A DNA stretch of 64,000 nucleotides from NCBI RefSeq assembly GCF_034931365.1, contig NZ_JAYGII010000003.1, forward strand, positions 116,096 through 180,095, given 5' to 3'. The translations under genes and the position numbers were made by a program. Position 1 is the stretch's first letter; each line of letters starts with the position of its first letter. The stretch is from Natronospira elongata. Lineage in GTDB: Bacteria > Pseudomonadota > Gammaproteobacteria > Natronospirales > Natronospiraceae. Below, piece after piece: positions 41,874 through 48,283 of this stretch. The notes beneath the pieces are model-generated. The model saw only the letters and a list, made by a program, of their open reading frames with translations. It searched no databases and was not told where the DNA came from.

Positions 41874-42394
41874 CGCGCGCCGCGCTCAATACCGCGCCGG
41901 CAATAATGCCGGGCCTCGACCCGGGTCAATTGCCAGCATTCATTGTCACGCTCGAACCGCAGGCGATGGTCGATGCCGGCCAGGGAATCGTCCTTGAACC
42001 CCCAACGCTGCAACAGGCCCTCATGACTGTCCTCCGACAGCGCCCGGGCGCGAATGTCCACATCGATGCGATCATCCTGGGCTGCCCCCAGCAGACCGCG
42101 CCCCCGGGCCCAGGCCTCCACGACATCCTCAATCTCGCCGCAGAGGGCCTCCTCGGGCAACTGGCTGGTGTCCTCCAGGGCCTCCACATGGACCCATTCG
42201 CTGCGAGCGGGCTGGAAGGGACTGTCTGCAGCTCGCTGGCGGTAATCGGTCCAGGCCGGCTGTAGATAGAAACCATTGTCGTCCGCCTCGCCCTGCTGTG
42301 CGGGAGGCGATATCTCATCCGCCTGGCAGGCCATCAACCCAGGCAACAGCAATGCGATGATCGCCAGGCCCGGGCGCAAACCATATCGATTCAT
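41864..42394 (-). CDS. Lipoprotein of unknown function, middle gene of an overlapping trio
   Basis: 176 residues. The N-terminus RYGLRPGLAIIALLLPGLMAC gives a lipobox (LMAC, Cys about residue 23). The mature protein is acidic, with Cys residues near 84, 152, 164 and 175 that could pair. No known domain seen. It overlaps the upstream membrane-protein gene by 4 bases (ATGA) and the downstream hydrolase gene by 10, so the trio should be translated as a coupled set. Confidence 0.7.
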   Translation of the reverse strand: MNRYGLRPGLAIIALLLPGLMACQADEISPPAQQGEADDNGFYLQPAWTDYRQRAADSPFQPARSEWVHVEALEDTSQLPEEALCGEIEDVVEAWARGRGLLGAAQDDRIDVDIRARALSEDSHEGLLQRWGFKDDSLAGIDHRLRFERDNECWQLTRVEARHYCRRGIERGARCL

Positions 42395-43179
42395 TCGGTC
42401 CTCGCTCGCTCAATCAGATCGCGAATCTGAGAGGCCCGTTTAAAGGCCCCGTTGCCACTGGTGGAAAAGCCGAACAGCGGCTTGGTCTCACCATTCTTCA
42501 TCCGAATCACCGCCCGATGCGTGGGCCGACTTCGGCCGCCCCGGGAGCTGGAGTAACTGGTCTCCACGTCCACCTCATCGACCTCGGCCAGGGGCAGACG
42601 TTCCTCCCGACCGGAGGACTGCCACCAGCGGCGGCGGCGGAGCATCAGCCAGCCGCTACCCGGCAGGGCCTCGACCTCGGCCACATTTCGCACACCCAGA
42701 AGCATGTACAGGCCGATGGCCGGAAACAGCAGAATGAACAGGCTCAGCATGCCACCCGCGGCATGACTCAACTCCAGACGCGGCTGGTCCGGATTGTTCA
42801 CAAACGCATTGACCTCTTGGGCCATGCGCTCGTGGGCAGTCCGGGAGGAACTGCGAAAGGCCGACAGATCCCGGGACCCAGAGGCTGTATCGAGCACGGC
42901 CCAGTAATTGGTGCTTGTCCCCCCGTCGCTATTGCGACTGCGCCGAGACCTTACTTCAGCACCGCGCAGGTCCGACAGTGCGAAGACATCATGGGTGCTG
43001 GAAAAGGGCCCCACCGACTGGTAAACACACTCCCCACTGGCCCGCTCACAGACCAGATCCACCGCAGCCTGGGAAAAGACCCAATAGATACCGGAGCCCA
43101 GCACCACGAAAAAGGCCCCGATAAACATGGAAACCTTGTTACGAAACTCAACCTTGAGGCCGGAAGCCGTATTCATCAT
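42391..43179 (-). CDS. Membrane protein of unknown function, first gene of an overlapping trio
   Basis: 262 residues, starting at an ATG-ATG doublet. A membrane segment at about 16-38, a ~105-residue region with two Cys (DLVCERASGECVYQS) that would be periplasmic, a second membrane segment at about 142-163, and a C-terminal cytoplasmic half with alternating strands (WLMLRRRRWWQS, LPLAEVDEVDVETS, RAVIRMKNGETKPLF) that looks PH-like. A serine-rich SSSRGGRS stretch is present. No family named. It leads the operon with the lipoprotein and hydrolase genes. Confidence 0.68.
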   Translation of the reverse strand: MMNTASGLKVEFRNKVSMFIGAFFVVLGSGIYWVFSQAAVDLVCERASGECVYQSVGPFSSTHDVFALSDLRGAEVRSRRSRNSDGGTSTNYWAVLDTASGSRDLSAFRSSSRTAHERMAQEVNAFVNNPDQPRLELSHAAGGMLSLFILLFPAIGLYMLLGVRNVAEVEALPGSGWLMLRRRRWWQSSGREERLPLAEVDEVDVETSYSSSRGGRSRPTHRAVIRMKNGETKPLFGFSTSGNGAFKRASQIRDLIERARTE

Positions 43180-43286
43180 TGCTCACTCCCCCCAAAAAAT
43201 CTCCCTGAGACAACCCCAGAATACCCCACACAGCCACCCACCAAAACCGGATCAAATCAAAGAGCGGTGGCGAAAAGTGACTCAAC

Positions 43287-43318
43287 GAAAAAGGGGCCGC
43301 TCATTGCTGAGCGGCCCC
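43287..43318 (-). terminator. Terminator after tRNA-Thr
   Basis: On the minus strand, stem GGGGCCGCTCA / TGAGCGGCCCC with GCAA loop followed by T5, starting 14 bases past the tRNA 3' end. Confidence 0.9.
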
Positions 43319-43331
43319 GAAATCGAAAAAC

Positions 43332-43407
43332 TGGTGCCGGAGATAGGAATTGAACCTACGACCTTCGCATTACGAATGCGCTGCTCTACCGACTGAGCTA
43401 CTCCGGC
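43332..43407 (-). tRNA. tRNA-Thr (anticodon CGT)
   Basis: 76 nt with encoded CCA. On the minus strand it begins GCCGGAGTAGCTCAG; the D-arm, the anticodon loop TTCGTAA (anticodon CGT, codon ACG) and T-arm GTAGGTTCAATTCCTA are all present, and the acceptor stem GCCGGAG / CTCCGGC pairs fully. Confidence 0.96.
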
Positions 43408-43418
43408 GCAAGGCGGAG

Positions 43419-43448
43419 ATTATAGCGGTATTCACCCCGGGCGGACAA
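43419..43448 (-). promoter_or_regulatory. tRNA-Thr promoter
   Basis: On the minus strand, TTGTCC (43448-43443), an 18-bp spacer and a perfect TATAAT (43424-43419), ending 12 bases before the tRNA. Confidence 0.65.
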
Positions 43449-43834
43449 TCGCGGTCCGCCTACGACCTGAGTTAAAAATCCGCGCAATTCCCATTCGGTT
43501 TTTACCCCCCCCCGCTGATCGTTGCACCGCAACAACAATCTGACCCCCGGATTATGTCATTCCCCGACGAACGGTAACTTCACCTGGAAGGCCCGTCATA
43601 AAAGGCTCTCCGGAACTCCACCCCAGTGCCCAGGAGCCGGATTCACGAATTCGGGTTGCATCCACAGCAAGATCGACTAAACCTATTGACTGGCGTCCGC
43701 GGACGTCGCTTTGCGTTTCGACACCCAGGGACAGCGCAGGCAGTTAACCACAGGACGGTGCACAGAAGCCGGGGGGGTTTCTGCTTGCAGGCGCGAAGGT
43801 TTACCAAAAATAAACCTCAACTGGAGTGTCACTT
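43449..43834. other. Long non-coding leader region upstream of the S8 protease gene
   Basis: About 385 bases without a credible gene. It contains C9 and G7 homopolymer runs (about 43506-43515 and 43772-43778) and a GTCCGCGGAC palindrome (about 43697-43706) after a TTGACT word (about 43686) that could serve as -35. The protease promoter must lie here but was not resolved. Confidence 0.4.
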
Positions 43835-45160
43835 ATGCGTTATACCTCTCTGTTGCTCGGGGCCGTTCTGGTTCTGGGCCTTTCCACCGCCAATGCCAAC
43901 AATCGACATGTGGATGTCATTGTCAGTCTGAATGACGGCGGTCCCGCAGCCGAAGCTGCAGCCAACCGGGCAGATGCCGCCAACTTCGCCGCCGAGTTCG
44001 GTGTTCGCGCCGAGCGCGTCTATGGCGCAGCCCTGACCGGCTTCGCCGCCTCCGTACCCGAGGCTCGCCTGGACGCCCTGCGCAATCACCCGCGTGTTTC
44101 CAGTGTCACCATGAACGGCCGGGTTTCCATTGCCCAGGGCAACTGCCCCCACTGCGGTGGCGGTGGTGACGACGACGATGATGATGACGATCAGGGCAAT
44201 CAGACCTTGCCCTGGGGCATTGAACGCGTCGGTGCCGACCAGAACAACAACACCGGTGACGGCATCAGCGTCTATGTACTGGACACCGGCATTGACGCGA
44301 GTCACGACGACCTGGCCGGCAATCTGGGCAATGGCTTTGCCTCCGAGCCCTGCCAGGACCAAAGCAGTGGTCCGCCCAACAGCCGTCGGACCTGCGAAAC
44401 CGACTGGGATGATGACCAGGGCCACGGCACGCATGTCGCCGGTACCGTGGGCGCCATCGACAATGATATTGATGTCGTGGGTGTTGCCCCGGATGTCACC
44501 CTGCACTCGGTCAAGGTGCTCGATAGTGGCGGTGGCGGCAGCTTTGCCGGCATCATCGACGGCATCGACTGGGTAGCCGAGCAGGTCCAGGCCAGCGGTG
44601 AACCCGCCATTGCCAACATGAGCCTGGGCGGTGGCGGTTCCAAGAGCGGTGAGTGCACCGAGAATGGTTTCGTCGGCGATGATGCCATGCATGAAGCCAT
44701 CTGCAACGCCACCAACGTGGGCGTCGTCTTCGTCGTCGCTGCCGGCAACGAGGGCGCCGATGCGGCCGGGTCCGTGCCGGCGGCCTATGACGATGCCGTG
44801 ATTACGGTGAGCGCCACCGACTCCAGCGACGACTGGACCAGCTGGTCCAACTGGGGTGACGACAGTGCCGACTGGACCAGCAATCAGTCCGCACCCGTCG
44901 CCATTGCCGCACCCGGTGCCGCGATTGAGTCCACTGCCATGGGCGGTGGGACCGAGAGCCTGAGCGGCACTTCCATGGCAGCCCCGCATGCGGCCGGTGC
45001 CGCAGCCCTGCTGCTTCGCTCCAACCCGCAGTCCGCGGATGCCAGTGCCTTCCACAATATCCGCACTGGCTTGTTGAACAGTGCCGAGGACAGCAGCGGC
45101 TTTTCCAACACCAGCGGCAACCCGCACGACGAGGATTTCCTCGACGCCAGCGGTCTCTGA
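43835..45160 (+). CDS. Secreted S8 serine protease (subtilase) with I9 propeptide and poly-Asp linker
   Basis: 441 residues from the ATG at 43835, 9 bases past a GGAG site. A signal peptide (RYTSLLLGAVLVLGLSTANA, about 1-21) is followed by an inhibitor-I9-type propeptide (about 25-95) and a GGGGDDDDDDDDQGN linker (about 106-120). The mature subtilase shows the catalytic Asp in SVYVLDTGID, His in GHGTHVAGT, the oxyanion Asn in VVAAGNEG, and Ser in LSGTSMAAPHAAGAAALLL. The calcium-rich acidic surface suits a salt-adapted exoprotease. It resembles proteinase K/aqualysin-type enzymes but has no C-terminal pre-peptidase domain. A terminator follows. Confidence 0.95.
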   Translation: MRYTSLLLGAVLVLGLSTANANNRHVDVIVSLNDGGPAAEAAANRADAANFAAEFGVRAERVYGAALTGFAASVPEARLDALRNHPRVSSVTMNGRVSIAQGNCPHCGGGGDDDDDDDDQGNQTLPWGIERVGADQNNNTGDGISVYVLDTGIDASHDDLAGNLGNGFASEPCQDQSSGPPNSRRTCETDWDDDQGHGTHVAGTVGAIDNDIDVVGVAPDVTLHSVKVLDSGGGGSFAGIIDGIDWVAEQVQASGEPAIANMSLGGGGSKSGECTENGFVGDDAMHEAICNATNVGVVFVVAAGNEGADAAGSVPAAYDDAVITVSATDSSDDWTSWSNWGDDSADWTSNQSAPVAIAAPGAAIESTAMGGGTESLSGTSMAAPHAAGAAALLLRSNPQSADASAFHNIRTGLLNSAEDSSGFSNTSGNPHDEDFLDASGL

Positions 45161-45186
45161 TCATCGCCATTCGGCAATGATCACGG

Positions 45187-45219
45187 AAAAGGCCGGGCTC
45201 ACGCCCGGCCTTTTCTTTT
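45187..45219 (+). terminator. Terminator after the S8 protease gene
   Basis: Stem GGCCGGGC / GCCCGGCC with TCAC loop, preceded by A4 and followed by TTTTCTTTT. Nothing else was recognised up to 45376 beyond the pseudopilin ribosome site. Confidence 0.9.
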
Positions 45220-45376
45220 CCTCCCAAGAAATCCTGCCCGTAAAGCATTCTGGAACATCCCTGTCGGAAAATTCCGGCACCGTCTGTCCCCGCCTTGAGC
45301 CTCCGACCGGAGCCTGAATAAGCTCCGCAAAACAATGAATCTGGGGGAGTCATTCAATCAGGGAGGGTTAATCAAC

Positions 45377-45904
45377 ATGAAAAAGGGGGAAAGGGGCCTG
45401 ACGCTGCTGGAACTGCTGATCGCCCTGGCGGTGGTCGGCCTGCTGATGGGGATTGCCACCCCGGCGGTTGACCGCTGGGTCCAGGAGACCCGCGCCACCA
45501 CCGGCACCAATATGATGATCGGCAGCCTGCAATTCGCCCGCAGCGAATCCCTGCGCGTGGGCGTGCCGGTCAGCCTCTGCCCAAGCCGGGACGGACGACA
45601 TTGTGCGGCCGATCAACAGGCCTGGTCAGAGGGATGGCTGATCTACCGCCACCAGCAAAGTCATGGTAATAACCGTCTCAGCCACCCGGATCAGATCCTG
45701 CGTGTGCAGTCTGCGGGCGTGCCGGGCCTGCGCGCCAACCGCCAGCGCTTCACCATGCGCACGGACGGGCGGCGCAGCACCAATGGCTCCATTCTGGTCT
45801 GCCGGGAGGGAGAGGCGCTGGCGGCCCGGGCGATCATCATCAACGTGAACGGCCGCGCACGCAGCACCCGCGACCCGCAGAGGATGCCTTCGCCTGAGTG
45901 CTAA
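45377..45904 (+). CDS. FimT/GspH-type minor pseudopilin
   Basis: 175 residues from the ATG at 45377 with GGGAGGG upstream. The prepilin-peptidase site is KKGERG / LTLLELLIALAVVGLLMGIATPAV, with Glu at mature position +5, then a beta-rich head with DGRRSTNGSILVCREGE typical of the FimT/GspH domain (two Cys near 75 and 82, and a C-terminal Cys). It would be processed by PilD and join a type IV pilus or secretion pseudopilus. It is alone here, whereas minor pilin genes usually come in clusters (fimT-pilV-pilW) near ispH. ispH is the next gene, on the opposite strand. Confidence 0.88.
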   Translation: MKKGERGLTLLELLIALAVVGLLMGIATPAVDRWVQETRATTGTNMMIGSLQFARSESLRVGVPVSLCPSRDGRHCAADQQAWSEGWLIYRHQQSHGNNRLSHPDQILRVQSAGVPGLRANRQRFTMRTDGRRSTNGSILVCREGEALAARAIIINVNGRARSTRDPQRMPSPEC

Positions 45905-45989
45905 AGAGCGCTAACGACGGCGCTCAGTTGCCTGTCCTACCCAATAAGGCCAAGTCCACACAATGCGAGCCACGGCGTGAGGTGGCGTA

Positions 45990-46199
45990 GCAGGGGCCGG
46001 GGAGGCTTTTCCAGGATTGTGGGCGACAGGGTGAGCCAAGACCGATGGTCCAGTGGACCATCGCAGCATGGCGAACGCCCGCACGAGGATGTGCGGGCCG
46101 GACCGGAAGGCGGAGCAGGAAAGCGCAGCCTTTCGGTCGCCCCCAAAGCCTACAGGGATGTATCTACGGCGTTCCTGGAAAAGCCTCCCCGGCTCCTGC
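45990..46199. repeat. 210-bp non-coding element with 27-nt terminal inverted repeats
   Basis: The ends 45990-46016 (GCAGGGGCCGGGGAGGCTTT...) and 46173-46199 are reverse complements at 25 or 26 of 27 positions. Inside are a perfect palindrome GATGGTCCA-G-TGGACCATC (46044-46062), CCCGCAC/GTGCGGG (46078-46097), and GACCGGAAGGC paired with GCCTTTCGGTC (about 46100-46138). No reading frame inside looks coding. It resembles a MITE-like or structured intergenic element; the GGATGTATCTACGGCGTTCC segment is reminiscent of intergenic repeats seen in other gammaproteobacteria (recollection, not a search). Confidence 0.7.
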
Positions 46200-46280
46200 G
46201 GGAGCCACCGGATCGAAGCCGCTTAGGCCGGGACTGAAATGGGGTCCAGGTATTCCTCGCCAGAGAGCTGGCGAAAAAGC

Positions 46281-47237
46281 CTAAGTAGCTTGCTCAGACG
46301 GTCGGGTGCGCAGCAGGCGTGGCAGGGAGAAGGTGACGGTTTCGGCGCGGCCTTCGGTTTCCTGGACGGTCTCACCGCCCCAGTCGCGAAGCTGCTGGAC
46401 CACCTGCTGGACCAGCACCTCGGGTGCCGAGGCGCCGGCGGTGACCCCCACCTTGTTCACGCCCTCAAACCAGTTCCGGTCCAGATCGCCGGGCCCATCC
46501 ACCAGCCAGGCCCGAGCCCCTTCCCGCTCGGCCATCTCGCGCAGACGGTTGGAGTTGGAGCTGTTGGGCGAACCCACCACCAGCATCACTTCCACCTCGC
46601 TGGCCAACCCCCGGACGGCATCCTGGCGATTCTGGGTGGCGTAGCAGATGTCTTCCTTGCGCGGACTGGCCACGGCCGGGAAACGGGCACGCACCGCCTC
46701 GATCACCCGGGCGGTGTCGTCCATGGAAAGGGTCGTCTGGGTGACGAAGGCCACGCTCTCCGGATCCTTCACATCCAGCCCGGCCACATCCTCCGGCACT
46801 TCCACCAGATGGATCTGCCCACCCCACTGGGTATCAAAACGCCCCATGGTCCCCTCGACCTCCGGATGGCCGGCATGACCGATCAGGATCACATCCCTGC
46901 CCTCGCGGGCGTAGCGATGAACCTCCAAATGGACCTTGGTAACCAGCGGACAGGTGGCGTCAAAAACCTTCAGGCCACGGCGCTCGGCCTCCTCTTCCAC
47001 GGCCCGGGAAACCCCGTGGGCGCTGAAAATGACAATGGCGTCATCCGGCACCTCGTCCAGTTCCTCGACGAATACCGCCCCCAGGCCCCGCAGACGATTG
47101 ACCACGTAGCGGTTGTGAACCACCTCGTGGCGGACATAGATAGGCGCGCCGTACAACTCGAGGGCCCGCTCGACAATCTCGATGGCCCGGTCCACGCCGG
47201 CGCAGAATCCACGGGGATTGGAGAGCAGAATATCCAT
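46281..47237 (-). CDS. ispH: 4-hydroxy-3-methylbut-2-enyl diphosphate reductase
   Basis: 318 residues. The last enzyme of the MEP isoprenoid pathway, reducing HMBPP to IPP and DMAPP with a [4Fe-4S] cluster. Three cluster Cys are visible in NPRGFCAGVDRAIE (Cys about 12), FDATCPLVTKVH (about 96) and EDICYATQNRQDAV (about 197). HEVVHN and the SNSNRL and GVTAGASAPE motifs complete the family pattern. In this lineage it normally follows lspA and fkpB; here fkpB is absent and a repeat-rich gap separates it from lspA. Confidence 0.97.
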   Translation of the reverse strand: MDILLSNPRGFCAGVDRAIEIVERALELYGAPIYVRHEVVHNRYVVNRLRGLGAVFVEELDEVPDDAIVIFSAHGVSRAVEEEAERRGLKVFDATCPLVTKVHLEVHRYAREGRDVILIGHAGHPEVEGTMGRFDTQWGGQIHLVEVPEDVAGLDVKDPESVAFVTQTTLSMDDTARVIEAVRARFPAVASPRKEDICYATQNRQDAVRGLASEVEVMLVVGSPNSSNSNRLREMAEREGARAWLVDGPGDLDRNWFEGVNKVGVTAGASAPEVLVQQVVQQLRDWGGETVQETEGRAETVTFSLPRLLRTRPSEQAT

Positions 47238-47329
47238 GGCTTACCTCAAGGGGGTGGGGGCTTCGATCAGGGCTCAATTGTACCGCAGGGGGGCCGCTGG
47301 GAGAAAATCCGGCGCTCAGCGAAAGACCC

Positions 47330-47646
47330 CAAAACGGGTCCCGCGCCAAGACGGAAAAAATTCAAAAGAATGCCTCGCGCAGTGACGCAAAGACGCGGAG
47401 AAATTCAAAAGAAAAAGATTTGGCCTCGCGCAAAGATCGCTAAGAGCGCTAAGGGTTGATGCTGTCGCCGCGAGAGGCTTTGGCGAAGATCACGGATAAG
47501 GACCATTGGTTCCGCAATGGGATCAGCACACTAAAAAACAAACGGTTTTCCTTTGCGTTCTTGGCGCCCTCTGCGCGAGGCATTCTTTTGAATTTCTTTG
47601 CGTCTTGGCGTCTTGGCGCGAGATCGCTTTTCCGTCTTTTTGCCGC
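47330..47646. repeat. Repeat-rich inverted region between lspA and ispH
   Basis: The 409-bp gap contains a perfect 25-nt inverted repeat (47358-47382 and 47571-47595) beginning AAATTCAAAAGAATG, nested in degenerate copies of GCCAAGACGCAAAG-type words in opposite orientations on the two sides (left: CGCGCCAAGACGGAAAA, GACGCAAAGACGCGG; right: CTTTGCGTTCTTGGCG, TTTGCGTCTTGGCGTCTTGGCGCG). No credible gene lies inside. Similar 'GCGTCTTTGCG' words are known from intergenic regions of many bacteria (recollection). It occupies the place where fkpB is found in relatives. Confidence 0.7.
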
Positions 47647-48156
47647 CTAGGAACCCTGACGCCGTGGCCAGAAGCTGTCGATGATGACCAGGGCAGCACC
47701 GATGGTGATGGCGGCGTCGGCAATGTTGAAGGCCGGCCAGTGCCAGTCCCCCACATAGAAGTCGATGAAGTCCACCACATAGCCGTAGGCAATGCGGTCG
47801 ATGAGGTTGCCTACTGCACCGCCGAGGATGAAGGCGAGACCACAAGCCAGACGGCGTTCACCATAACGAGGCAGGTACCAAAGCCAGGCAATGATGCCCA
47901 GACTAACCAGGCTGGCCAGAATGGTGAGGAACCAGCGTTGCCAGCCACCGGCATCGGCCAGGAAACTGAAGGCCGCGCCTGGATTGTGAAGCAGACGAAT
48001 GTTGAGAAAAGGCATGACGGCAATGGAGTCATAGAGCTCCATGCTGCGACTCACCCAGATCTTGGTGATCTGGTCCAGCAGGACGATCACGGCGGCCGGT
48101 GCCAGCCAGATCAGCGCCCCGCTGCCCTTCGGTTTCTTGATCTCCACACCCAGCAT
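47647..48156 (-). CDS. lspA: Lipoprotein signal peptidase (signal peptidase II)
   Basis: 169 residues from the ATG at 48156 with GGGAGAG upstream; a TTG 12 codons earlier is less likely. Four membrane segments. The catalytic Asp pair lies in GGAVGNLIDRIAYGYVVDFID and PAFNIADAAITIG. It removes signal peptides from diacylglyceryl-modified prolipoproteins in the inner membrane, and would process the several lipoproteins seen in this window. It lies downstream of ileS as usual. Confidence 0.95.
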   Translation of the reverse strand: MLGVEIKKPKGSGALIWLAPAAVIVLLDQITKIWVSRSMELYDSIAVMPFLNIRLLHNPGAAFSFLADAGGWQRWFLTILASLVSLGIIAWLWYLPRYGERRLACGLAFILGGAVGNLIDRIAYGYVVDFIDFYVGDWHWPAFNIADAAITIGAALVIIDSFWPRRQGS

Positions 48157-48283
48157 GCCAGCTCTCCCGGCCTTAAAGACAAAACCCTTCAAGCACCGAA
48201 GCCGCCGAAAAGCGCAGACTCATTGACGCAGTGCAATGAGTCCGCTGAATTCGGTGGCTTCTCCGCTTGCCTTGTTATTTTCC

